Assembly (NCBI GenBank): GCA_002508315.1
Contig: DAHE01000042.1
Coordinates: forward strand, 4,918-21,387
Origin: Thermocladium sp. UBA166
GTDB lineage: Archaea > Thermoproteota > Thermoprotei > Thermoproteales > Thermocladiaceae
Reading direction: 5' to 3'
Length of the DNA stretch: 16,470 bases
Part shown: positions 1 through 6,548 of the stretch, piece after piece
Position numbering within the stretch: the stretch's first letter is position 1
Layout of the letters: the number at the start of each line of letters is the position of its first letter
Made by a program: the position numbers and the translations under genes
The notes under the pieces: model-generated
Told to the model about the DNA's origin: nothing
Seen by the model: only the letters and a program-made list of their open reading frames with translations
The model's database searches: none

Positions 1-1331
1 GTGCCCAATGCCCACGCCGAGATGTATCTCCGCTGTTCCTCCGTTAGTTCGTCTATTCCTATTCCCATTGCTTTCAGCTTCAACCTGGCTATCTCAACGT
101 CGAGGTCCTCGGGGAGCTTGGTGACCGATGGGGTGAGCTTGTTTCTATTCTTAACTATGTACTCGGCCGCCAATGCTTGATTGGCGAACGATAAATCCAT
201 GACCTCCGACGGATGGCCCTCAGCCGCCACTAGATTAATTAAACGACCCTCGCCCAATATATAGATCACCCTCCCGTTCGTGAGCTTGTACTCCACCATG
301 AAGGGCCTGACCTCCCGCCTCCCAACGGCGTTCTTCTCCACAGCATCCACGTCTATCTCAACATTGAAGTGACCCGCGTTGGCCAGTATTGCGCCATCCT
401 TCATGTGAAGCATGGTATTGTAGTCTATCACGCGCATATCGCCCGTGGCGGTGATGAATATATCTCCCTCCTCGACCGCCTTGGAGATGGGCATTACCTC
501 GAAGCCATCGAATACAGCCTCCAGTGCCCTCACTGGATCCACCTCAGTCACTATCACCTTTCGAGCGCCCATGCCCTTTGCCTTGGCCGCTATTCCACGA
601 CCCACCCAGCCATAGCCCGAGACCACCACTACCTTGCCTGCAATCAATACATTAGTGGCGCGGAGGACCCCATCCCACGTGCTCTGGCCGGTGCCGTACC
701 TATTATCAAATAAGTGCTTCGTGTATGAATCATTCACTGCTATTATTGGGTAGAGAAGGGACCCCTCGCGCTCCATTGACCTGAACCTAATCACGCCCGT
801 CGTGGTCTCCTCTGTTCCACCGTATATTTCCTTGACTAATGCCTTGAAGTCCAAGCCGCCCGCGGTCTCCCTCGCGTATTTTATGGATTCATCGCTTACG
901 CCCATCGCCAGCTTGTGAAGGGTTATCGTGAGATCGCCCCCATCGTCTAGCGTGACTTGGGGGGAGTGCGCAATAGCCGCTCCGATTGCATTGTAGTACT
1001 CCCGCTCATTCATCCCCTTCCAAGCATACACCTTTATGCCGTCCGCGGCCAGCGCAGCCGCCACGTCGTCCTGAGTCGATAATGGATTGGACGGGGCAAG
1101 GAATACATCGGCTCCACCGGCCGCCAAAGTCCTGGCCAGCACGGCGGTCTCCTTCGTGACGTGGAGGCTGGCTGATAATCGGAGGCCGGCCAGCGGCTTT
1201 TCCCTTTGGAATCTCTCCCTTATTAGCATGAGGACGGGCATGTTGCGCTCCGCCCATTCTATTTGCATCCGCCCCCGATCGGCCAAGCTGGGGTCCTTAA
1301 CCTTGGATTGCATGAAATCCCGGGAAATCAT
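1..1331 (-). CDS. ahcY: S-adenosylhomocysteine hydrolase (adenosylhomocysteinase), C-terminus cut by window edge
   Basis: Cytosolic enzyme of the activated methyl cycle that splits S-adenosylhomocysteine into homocysteine and adenosine, using bound NAD. Counting from the Met at 1313, the N-terminal substrate domain carries LHVTKETAVL (50-59) and DDGGDLT (123-129); the segment YGTGQSTWDG (206-215) and the Rossmann motif SGYGWVG (232-238) follow, then NAGHFNVEID (312-321) near the NAD site. The reading frame stays open to base 1 and ends in AWALG, so only about one residue and the stop are missing. Two starts are possible. ATG at 1331 lies 30 bases from the TATA-like box at 1356-1367 and would be nearly leaderless. 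ATG at 1313 gives an N-terminus (MQSKVKDPSLADRGR) that lines up better, from memory, with Sulfolobus homologues and would leave a leader of about 20 bases. The gene diverges from thymidine kinase. Confidence 0.95.
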   Translation of the reverse strand, partial: MISRDFMQSKVKDPSLADRGRMQIEWAERNMPVLMLIRERFQREKPLAGLRLSASLHVTKETAVLARTLAAGGADVFLAPSNPLSTQDDVAAALAADGIKVYAWKGMNEREYYNAIGAAIAHSPQVTLDDGGDLTITLHKLAMGVSDESIKYARETAGGLDFKALVKEIYGGTEETTTGVIRFRSMEREGSLLYPIIAVNDSYTKHLFDNRYGTGQSTWDGVLRATNVLIAGKVVVVSGYGWVGRGIAAKAKGMGARKVIVTEVDPVRALEAVFDGFEVMPISKAVEEGDIFITATGDMRVIDYNTMLHMKDGAILANAGHFNVEIDVDAVEKNAVGRREVRPFMVEYKLTNGRVIYILGEGRLINLVAAEGHPSEVMDLSFANQALAAEYIVKNRNKLTPSVTKLPEDLDVEIARLKLKAMGIGIDELTEEQRRYISAWALG

Positions 1332-1355
1332 CAGTTAAAAACACTCCGTTTCCTC

Positions 1356-1367
1356 TATTATTATTAA
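1356..1367. promoter_or_regulatory. Shared bidirectional TATA-like element for ahcY and tdk
   Basis: The AT run TATTATTATTAA is the only TATA-like sequence between the two divergent genes. Its centre is about 28 bases before the GTG of thymidine kinase (1390) and about 30 bases before the ATG at 1331 of ahcY. A box at that distance places transcription starts at or just before both start codons. No clear purine-rich BRE is visible on either side. Confidence 0.55.
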
Positions 1368-1389
1368 GGGGAGGCGCGGCGGCAATTGC

Positions 1390-2034
1390 GTGGTTGGGTC
1401 TTTCGAGGTCATAATCGGACCCATGTTCTCGGGGAAGACGGAGGAATTGATAAGAAGACTGCGGAGATATGAAATAGGGAAGCGGAGGGCCCATTTATTC
1501 GCGCCCAGCAATTCGAGGGGCAGGTATGGCGGCGAGGATGAGTGGAGAAGCCTCGGAGGGCTTAGGTATGGGAATGTAAGTTTCATACCTACAAACGAGG
1601 AGGGGATTAAGGAGATGATGGAGGAGACCGCTGGGAATGGGTATGAGGTGGTGGGGATAGATGAAGTTCAATTCTTCACGCTGGAGGAGGGGATGCCCAT
1701 AATGGAAGCCATAAGGGCGTTGAACGGAGCGGGCGTGGACGTGATAGCGGCCGGCTTGAATATGGACTTCAGGGGAGAGCCGTTCGGTGGAATGGGTCAA
1801 TTAATCGCGATTGCGGATAAGGTGACTCAATTAACGGCAGTGTGCGATGTATGCGGTAGGGAGGCATATTACACACAGCGGTTGATAGATGGGGAACCGG
1901 CTCCCTACGACTCCCCGCTGGTATTGATAGGCTCTAGGGAGACCTACCAGGCTAGGTGCAAGGAGCATCACCTAGTGCCGAATATCAAGGCCAATAGATA
2001 TGAGGGGCTGCTCAAGAATCGGCAAGCGAAGTAG
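1390..2034 (+). CDS. tdk: Thymidine kinase, type II (TK1-like)
   Basis: Phosphorylates thymidine to dTMP with ATP in the pyrimidine salvage pathway. The 214-residue length is normal for the compact TK1-like family. Visible motifs: P-loop GPMFSGKTE (10-18), Walker B/catalytic segment GIDEVQFF (89-96, with E92 as the expected general base), the GLNMDFRGEPF segment (122-132) typical of the family, and a zinc ribbon made of C152-x2-C155 and C190-x2-H193, all present. Start is GTG at 1390; the P-loop follows after only nine residues, as usual for the family, and the TATA-like box 28 bases upstream supports a leaderless message. Convergent with the CBS gene, 48 bases apart. Confidence 0.95.
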   Translation: MVGSFEVIIGPMFSGKTEELIRRLRRYEIGKRRAHLFAPSNSRGRYGGEDEWRSLGGLRYGNVSFIPTNEEGIKEMMEETAGNGYEVVGIDEVQFFTLEEGMPIMEAIRALNGAGVDVIAAGLNMDFRGEPFGGMGQLIAIADKVTQLTAVCDVCGREAYYTQRLIDGEPAPYDSPLVLIGSRETYQARCKEHHLVPNIKANRYEGLLKNRQAK

Positions 2035-2082
2035 AAATTATCATTTAAGGGGGCCTCAATTGTGTTTTTAGGCCTTAAGGCA
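2035..2082. terminator. Convergent intergenic spacer, probable termination region
   Basis: This 48-base spacer lies between two converging stop codons. It holds GTTTTTA on the plus strand (archaeal terminators are usually T-rich) and a small inverted repeat, GGCCT with AGGCC. Termination of thymidine kinase here is likely but is inferred only from the T-run and the gene arrangement. Confidence 0.35.
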
Positions 2083-2517
2083 TTAATCCGTGTGGGGAGC
2101 GAGTTCCTCTTGCCTCGGCGATCGGCTTTCCGCTATAGTTCTTAATCTAATGGTTTCTCCAACCACGTCCCGTATAGATATGACGCCCTTCAGGGAGCCG
2201 TCCTTCCCAACCACTACTAAATGCCTTATGTTGTTGCCATGCATTAGCTCCGCTGCCTTGTATATATCATCGTCCTCGTTTATGGTGATGACTTGCCTCG
2301 ACGCTATTGAGATCACCGGTGCGCTCAAATCGGAGCCCGACGCCACCGCCCTCATCACGTCCCTCTCGCTCACGACGCCTGCTATTCTGCCTCCTTCCAG
2401 TATCACGAGCAGCCCCACGTTTTCCCTGGACATAATGGAAGCCGCGCCCCGTATGCTCTCGCCGGAGGGCACTCCTATTGGTCGTTTCTTTATTAATTGA
2501 TTTGCCGTAATTGACAT
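2083..2517 (-). CDS. Two-CBS-domain protein
   Basis: Small soluble protein of 144 residues built almost entirely of one CBS pair (Bateman module): CBS1 about residues 7-60, with GGRIAGVVSERDVMRAV, and CBS2 about 67-122, with GSLKGVISIRDVVG. CBS pairs usually bind adenine nucleotides or S-adenosylmethionine and regulate a partner; no catalytic domain is attached, so the target is unknown. The reading frame stays open upstream to 2559, but the ATG at 2517 is preferred: a TATA box (minus-strand TTTATTTA, 2540-2548) with a purine-rich BRE-like run lies 27 bases upstream, giving a leaderless message, and the extra upstream residues would overlap that promoter. The C-terminal 20 residues are polar and probably disordered. 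Downstream of the ECF operon on the same strand but separately promoted. Confidence 0.88.
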   Translation of the reverse strand: MSITANQLIKKRPIGVPSGESIRGAASIMSRENVGLLVILEGGRIAGVVSERDVMRAVASGSDLSAPVISIASRQVITINEDDDIYKAAELMHGNNIRHLVVVGKDGSLKGVISIRDVVGETIRLRTIAESRSPRQEELAPHTD

Positions 2518-2539
2518 AGGCAGTAAACGAAAAGCTGGG

Positions 2540-2548
2540 TAAATAAAG
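2540..2548 (-). promoter_or_regulatory. TATA box of the CBS-domain gene
   Basis: The minus strand reads GGAAAAAC then TTTATTTA. The box centre is about 27 bases before the ATG at 2517, the usual archaeal spacing for a leaderless transcript, with a purine-rich BRE-like stretch directly upstream. It decides the start of the CBS gene. Confidence 0.65.
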
Positions 2549-2554
2549 TTTTTC

Positions 2555-2604
2555 CACAATCTTAGATAATAAATATATGTTGCTCCATATTATATATAAA
2601 ATAT
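2555..2604 (-). terminator. AT-rich spacer after the ECF operon
   Basis: About 50 bases of almost pure A/T follow the stop of the T-component gene (minus strand reads ATATTTTATATATAATATGG). This fits a crenarchaeal T-rich termination zone just before the promoter of the CBS gene. No stable hairpin is evident. Confidence 0.35.
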
Positions 2605-3648
2605 TTATGGATTATACGGCACCGCGCCCATCCCGGGAAGACCGGACACGTATATGCCGATGGCGAAGATCAACAGCAAAATAACTATGGTCAGCACATC
2701 CATCCTGGTGAGACGAAGCTCATGATAATAAGTCCTCTGCCTATTCGCCCTGAAGCCCCTCAAATCCGCGGCTATGGCTATCTCCCTCGCATTCTTCAAG
2801 GTCAATATTATTATGGCCGTGAGGGAAAGCACAACTACCTTAAACGATGAACCTAATCGCCTCAATAGGACAATGGGATTCCTGGAACCGCGGGGAACCA
2901 CATCGACTCCCCTCGCCTTGAGCGCATTTATCACTATCATGGAGCTCTCCAGCACCTTAGGAATAGAGGAGGCGGCCAACAATAGCGTGAAGCCAAGCTC
3001 TATTGGTAGCTTCGACTTCTCAAGGGAGCGAAGTATATCGGAGGGGGATGCCGAGAATATCAGGAGGAGGCCGGAGGCTATGGATGCCGTGGCGCGGAAC
3101 GATATCTGCAATCCATAGATGAAACCCTCCCAAGTCAACCCGACCGGGGAAGCAGCCTTGCCCACCAGCAAGACCGATGCTGATGAGTTGCCTTGCGTGA
3201 CGCCCAAGGAGCTAAGCACTGAGGGAAGCAAGTAAATGAACGTGACGTGGTGGCCGAATATGGAATATAGATAGCTAAACGGGGCGAACAAGCTCTCGCT
3301 CCAAGCCGTTCCAATGAAGGCAGACAATATGAGGGGCCCAGCCACCCTCATCTTAGCGGCAGGATCCCTCAAGAATAAGTACAGGAATAACACGCCGGCC
3401 AGAAATATGGCTGATACCCACCAAATCGTCATTGCAGCCACTATGGTTAATATTATGGCCAACAATATCTTGGTCCTCGGATCCAGCCTGTAAATGATTG
3501 AATCGCCGCCCACGTACTTGAATAGGGACATGTAGCCCGTGAACCCCAACACCTTATATATGAGCACTATTATCAAGACAGGGCCGTAGAACAGCAAAAC
3601 CAACGCTATCAGCCAATTGATGACGGGATTATAGAGGAGCCCTATCAT
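2605..3648 (-). CDS. ECF transporter T component (energy-coupling transmembrane protein), YkoC-like by context
   Basis: Membrane scaffold that couples ATP hydrolysis by the ECF ATPases to the substrate-binding S component. The protein has 347 residues, longer than the common 250-270, because of an N-terminal membrane segment (about 10-37) before the typical LDPRTK motif (55-60). Further hydrophobic segments lie at about 61-93, 104-115, 187-200, 270-284 and 316-335. The two Ala-Arg-Gly-type coupling signatures are visible as ALKARG (242-247) and ADLRGFRA (294-301); these helices dock into the ATPase Q-helix grooves in known ECF systems. The start is ATG at 3648, which overlaps the stop of the ATPase gene (ATGA, 4 bases), showing translational coupling in the order S-ATPase-T. 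Confidence 0.9.
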   Translation of the reverse strand: MIGLLYNPVINWLIALVLLFYGPVLIIVLIYKVLGFTGYMSLFKYVGGDSIIYRLDPRTKILLAIILTIVAAMTIWWVSAIFLAGVLFLYLFLRDPAAKMRVAGPLILSAFIGTAWSESLFAPFSYLYSIFGHHVTFIYLLPSVLSSLGVTQGNSSASVLLVGKAASPVGLTWEGFIYGLQISFRATASIASGLLLIFSASPSDILRSLEKSKLPIELGFTLLLAASSIPKVLESSMIVINALKARGVDVVPRGSRNPIVLLRRLGSSFKVVVLSLTAIIILTLKNAREIAIAADLRGFRANRQRTYYHELRLTRMDVLTIVILLLIFAIGIYVSGLPGMGAVPYNP

Positions 3649-5306
3649 GGATGTCCACCCCCCATCACTGGCCTCATAGACGCAATAGGCTTCGACCCAA
3701 GCATCTTGCTGACCATGAATATTTGAGGCGGCGATACCGCCCACTCCCTGCGACCCAGCGATGCCGAGAAGACGTTCTCGGCAGAATCCACCATATCTAC
3801 TACGCCCCTATTCATGACTACCACCCTATCGCTGTACTCCCCCACTTGCTTCATATTGTGAGTTACCATCAACACGGTCAAGCCCAACTTGGACTGCAGT
3901 TCCTTTACGTAGCTCATCACGGTCTCCCCCATCTCGTAATCCAGCCCCCGAGTCGGCTCGTCAAGCATTAGGACTAAGGGCCTAACCACCAGCACTGCGG
4001 CCAGGCTCACCAACCTTCGTTGACCCACGGATAATCTATGCGGCGACTCCTTCAATAAACCCCCCAATCCAAATAGATCAACCACGTCCCTGAACAGCGA
4101 TTCATCCTTGATATTCGCTGCACTCATTGTGAACCGTATCTCGTTCTCAACGGTTGAGTTGAACAACATGTAATCCGGGTCTTGGAAGACGTATCCCACA
4201 AGCGATGCGATCCTGCTCCTAGGAACCCTGGACACGTCGACGCCGGCCACCAACACTTGACCTCGTTGCGGCTTGTATATGCCGCTCACCAAGTTCATCA
4301 AAGTGCTCTTCCCACTTCCATTGGATCCCACTATGCTGACGAACTCGCCCGCCATAATGCTTAGATTTATGCCTTTCAAGATCCAATCCCCATTCCTCTC
4401 GTACTTGAAGAACAAATCCTTTATTATTACCCTGGGTTCCCCATCCGTTCGCCTCGGCGGCGCGTCGAGATCCAGGTTACCCACTAGCTTGCCGTCCACC
4501 TCCACGAACTCCTCCACGGTTATTGGAATGAACTCCGAGCTGGGATTAATCATCTTGTGGAGGAGGGTTACTTGTGGCTCCTCCAAGCCGTACTTGGCTA
4601 TCCCTGCCTTTAGGACCCTATGGGGCTCATCATCCATTACCACGGAACCTCCATCCATTACCACTATCCTGTCGACCAGGTTGATGACCCGCTCCAGCTT
4701 GTGCTCCGACATTATCACGGTTAACCTATGCTCCTCGTTGAGGGATTTTATTAAGCTGAAAACCTCCTCCGTTCCCATGGAGTCCAGCTGCGATGTCGGT
4801 TCATCCAACACCAACAGCTTAGGCCTTAAGGCCAAGGCATTAGCAAAGGCAAGCCTCTGCTTCTCCCCGCCGCTCAATAGAAACGTGGGGTGAGACTTCT
4901 TGCCCCATAGGTTCACTAACCTAAGGGAACTCTCCACCCGCTGCATCATCTCCGCCCGCGGCACGGCCATGTTCTCCAGCCCGAACGCCACATCGTCATC
5001 CACTATCAGGGAGAATATCTGGTTCTCTGGGGTTTGATATACAGTGCCCACCATCGTGGAGAGCTTATGTATGGGAGTGGATGACGTGGATTGCCCGAAT
5101 ACCCTTACAGTTCCCTCCATATCTGCGCTGATTATGTGGGGAATCACGCCGTTGATTGCGTTAAGCAGTGTGGATTTGCCTGACCCAGTCTTGCCCGTGA
5201 GCAAGACGAACTCGCCCTCATCTATTGAGAGGGACACGCCTCGTAATGCTAGCTCGTGTTTCCCGAAGTAGGCAATAGATAGATTATCTATCTCGACGGC
5301 CTTCAT
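3645..5306 (-). CDS. ECF transporter energizing protein, fused double ABC ATPase (YkoD-like)
   Basis: A 553-residue fusion of two ABC ATPase domains that together power an ECF importer; many systems encode them as two proteins (EcfA and EcfA'). Domain 1: Walker A GKTGSGKST (38-46), Q-loop Q91, signature LSGGEKQR (144-151), Walker B LLVLDEP (164-170), H-loop H202. A linker of about 55 residues follows (about 235-290). Domain 2: Walker A GSNGSGKST (327-335), Q-loop Q375, signature LSVGQ (425-429), Walker B LVLMLDEP (444-451), H-loop H483. The second signature has Val where Gly is usual, so the two composite ATP sites are probably unequal. A GAGGGTG ribosome-binding-like sequence lies just before the ATG at 5306. 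The S component ends 42 bases upstream and the T component overlaps the stop. Confidence 0.93.
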   Translation of the reverse strand: MKAVEIDNLSIAYFGKHELALRGVSLSIDEGEFVLLTGKTGSGKSTLLNAINGVIPHIISADMEGTVRVFGQSTSSTPIHKLSTMVGTVYQTPENQIFSLIVDDDVAFGLENMAVPRAEMMQRVESSLRLVNLWGKKSHPTFLLSGGEKQRLAFANALALRPKLLVLDEPTSQLDSMGTEEVFSLIKSLNEEHRLTVIMSEHKLERVINLVDRIVVMDGGSVVMDDEPHRVLKAGIAKYGLEEPQVTLLHKMINPSSEFIPITVEEFVEVDGKLVGNLDLDAPPRRTDGEPRVIIKDLFFKYERNGDWILKGINLSIMAGEFVSIVGSNGSGKSTLMNLVSGIYKPQRGQVLVAGVDVSRVPRSRIASLVGYVFQDPDYMLFNSTVENEIRFTMSAANIKDESLFRDVVDLFGLGGLLKESPHRLSVGQRRLVSLAAVLVVRPLVLMLDEPTRGLDYEMGETVMSYVKELQSKLGLTVLMVTHNMKQVGEYSDRVVVMNRGVVDMVDSAENVFSASLGRREWAVSPPQIFMVSKMLGSKPIASMRPVMGGGHP

Positions 5307-5348
5307 GAAACACCCTCTTATTTTTCCATTGGGGCGGAGGCAGGCCGA

Positions 5349-6161
5349 CTATATGGCTCCCTTTACCACTCGCTTTATGTAGGCCACGAAGGGTAGCGAG
5401 ATCAATCCCATCACAATGCCACCGCCTATGCTGGCCAGCGTCGTCGCATAAACCAGGCTAGCCTTATACACGAAGCCGCTCACGAACGTCGCGAAGAACC
5501 CCCTATAGAACAAGCTATACGCCACCGCCATGGGAATGGCGCCTATTAATGCGTCCAGCGCCATCAATGCATAGCCCACGGCCGTGGCGTTGCTGGCCTG
5601 TGCCTTGACTCTCTCCTCCAATGTGGCTCCAGCCGACATGGAACCAAGCCTTGACTTAGTGTAAGGCGACATGAATAGCTCGCCGCGATATGCCAACCAC
5701 ATGTCAAGTATTGCGCCGTAAGCCAGTATTTCATATATGAAGAAGAAGGGCTCTCCTCCAAAGCCGTAATGGAATATATCTGACAGCAAGGTATATATAA
5801 ACATCGTTATCGCCATTGTTCCCGGCTTGCCCACCAGTGCAGCCACAGTCAACAGCAAGAATATCTCTCCTATCATTGGGTAGTAGAACCAAGTGGTGAT
5901 GGCTCCCACCTTGGGTATTATGGGGGATATGAAGAAATTATACACTATTATGAGGGCCGAGATCAAGGCTATATATACGAAGTCTATCGTTTTAAACGCG
6001 GAGAACTTGCCGCTTCTCCATATCCAGAATAGAACGCCGACGTAAATTAGTCCGTATATGACTATCACGTACCACGGTATGACGGAGTTGAGGTTGAAGT
6101 GAACCCCGTTCCATACGGCACTGGATGCGTACATTATCCATTGCATATATGTAAATGCCAT
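5349..6161 (-). CDS. ECF transporter S component (substrate-binding membrane protein), YkoE-like
   Basis: Integral membrane protein, first gene of the ECF operon, expected to bind the vitamin or precursor. It has 270 residues with hydrophobic segments at about 28-48, 58-80, 91-111, 114-131, 140-157, 196-217, 221-245 and 246-262. The stretch EIFLLLTVAALVGKPGTM (99-116) and its surroundings resemble, from memory, Bacillus YkoE, the S component of a thiamine/hydroxymethylpyrimidine-linked transporter whose partners are also a fused double ATPase and a T protein. The protein is longer than YkoE, with an extra N-terminal membrane helix and a polar insertion at about 160-195, so the substrate may differ. 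Start: ATG at 6161 is taken here, but a TATA-like box at 6169-6176 is 26 bases before the Met6 codon (6146), which may be the true leaderless start. Confidence 0.75.
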   Translation of the reverse strand: MAFTYMQWIMYASSAVWNGVHFNLNSVIPWYVIVIYGLIYVGVLFWIWRSGKFSAFKTIDFVYIALISALIIVYNFFISPIIPKVGAITTWFYYPMIGEIFLLLTVAALVGKPGTMAITMFIYTLLSDIFHYGFGGEPFFFIYEILAYGAILDMWLAYRGELFMSPYTKSRLGSMSAGATLEERVKAQASNATAVGYALMALDALIGAIPMAVAYSLFYRGFFATFVSGFVYKASLVYATTLASIGGGIVMGLISLPFVAYIKRVVKGAI

Positions 6162-6168
6162 GCATCGT

Positions 6169-6176
6169 TAATAAAG
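6169..6176 (-). promoter_or_regulatory. Putative TATA box of the ECF operon
   Basis: The minus strand reads AAGCAAG then CTTTATTA. It lies only about 11 bases from the ATG at 6161 but about 26 bases from the next in-frame ATG at 6146. Either the message is leaderless and begins at Met6, or another box upstream is used. Confidence 0.45.
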
Positions 6177-6290
6177 CTTGCTTATTGGAAATAATGACAA
6201 TATTTGTGTATATATATTAATATAGTTAAACAGTTAATTTTTGCTCATCAAATAGGCACGAAGCATTGGTGGGCCCGCCGGGATTTGAAC

Positions 6291-6310
6291 CTCCCCCAAG
6301 CAATGCTTGA
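6291..6310 (-). other. tRNA-Ile intron 2 (20 bases, in the T arm, about position 52/53)
   Basis: On the minus strand exon bases CCCC pair with intron bases GGGG to form a four-base-pair central helix. The two three-base bulges are GG^T (5' site) and AG^G (3' site), each cut after its second base, as the archaeal splicing endonuclease does. The intron interior CAAGC-ATT-GCTTG forms a five-base-pair hairpin. Splicing joins CCGG to G and creates the T stem. The outer exon helix is weak, as in relaxed forms of the motif. Confidence 0.85.
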
Positions 6311-6319
6311 CCGGGGCCT

Positions 6320-6334
6320 TTACCGCCCATCGGT
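6320..6334 (-). other. tRNA-Ile intron 1 (15 bases, variable loop, about position 43/44)
   Basis: Exon bases ACCG pair perfectly with intron bases CGGT (four base pairs), flanked by bulges AT^A and AA^A cut after the second base. The intron is ACCGATGGGCGGTAA. The hexamer ACCGAT occurs twice, once ending the exon and once starting the intron, so the boundary could shift by one base (43/44 or 44/45). A canonical 37/38 intron does not fit because the sequence after the second ACCGAT cannot supply the variable loop. Confidence 0.8.
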
Positions 6335-6402
6335 ATCGGTTATCAGCCGATCGCTCCACCATGCTGAGCTACGGGCCCTTCCACCATGACGCACATAAAT
6401 GG

Positions 6403-6410
6403 TTTTTAAG
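6403..6410 (-). promoter_or_regulatory. TATA-like box of the tRNA-Ile gene
   Basis: Minus-strand CTTAAAAA is centred about 28 bases upstream of the first base of the tRNA (6378), with GGAAAT just upstream as a possible BRE. Confidence 0.5.
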
Positions 6411-6467
6411 GATTTCCGTGCCCTGGCCCTTCTCATAATAGCACGCACTCACAAAGACCTACCTTGC

Positions 6468-6502
6468 CAAGACCCCCATTATGCGGGATGGGGGCGTCCT
6501 TG
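6468..6502. repeat. GC-rich imperfect inverted repeat upstream of the MFS gene
   Basis: CAAG-A-CCCCCAT and ATGGGGG-CGTC-CTTG are complementary over 11 base pairs with a small internal loop, enclosing TATGCGGG. It ends about 14 bases before the TATA box of the MFS gene, where an operator for a dimeric regulator would be expected. It could also be a leftover hairpin with no role. Confidence 0.5.
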
Positions 6503-6516
6503 ACGGCATGTAAAAG

Positions 6517-6524
6517 CTTAAATA
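6517..6524 (+). promoter_or_regulatory. TATA box of the MFS transporter gene
   Basis: CTTAAATA is centred 28 bases before the ATG at 6549, giving a leaderless transcript. It directly follows the inverted repeat at 6468-6502. Confidence 0.6.
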
Positions 6525-6548
6525 ATGGCCATTAAATGAGACAGGTTC

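Larger units (their letters stand above)
6267..6378 (-). tRNA. tRNA-Ile (anticodon GAU) with two introns and encoded CCA
   Basis: The 112-base gene folds as a cloverleaf only after removing two segments. Acceptor GGGCCCG pairs with CGGGCCC, followed by discriminator A and an encoded CCA (6267-6269). The D arm is GCTC/GAGC. The anticodon arm is ATCGG-CTGATAA-CCGAT with anticodon GAT at 6342-6344, read as isoleucine. The unspliced sequence cannot form a T arm: removing 6291-6310 gives CCGGG-TTCAAAT-CCCGG, and removing 6320-6334 restores a five-base variable loop (AGGCC). The mature tRNA is 77 bases including CCA. Both removed pieces have matching bulge-helix-bulge elements (separate entries). 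A TATA-like box lies about 28 bases upstream. GAU with C at position 32 and no CAU anticodon rules out tRNA-Met or tRNA-Ile2. Confidence 0.95.

Noticed and set aside
2518..2559. Longer start of the CBS-domain protein
   Set aside because: It overlaps the TATA box 27 bases before ATG 2517; the extra residues are not CBS-like.
3649..3744. A longer T-component frame starting at 3744
   Set aside because: The extra 32 residues lie inside the ATPase gene in another frame and do not resemble the family; the ATGA overlap at 3645-3648 is the normal start.
6320..6344. A canonical anticodon-loop (37/38) intron in tRNA-Ile
   Set aside because: Only removal after CCGAT leaves a proper anticodon stem and a five-base variable loop; no exon starting near the second ACCGAT can do so.
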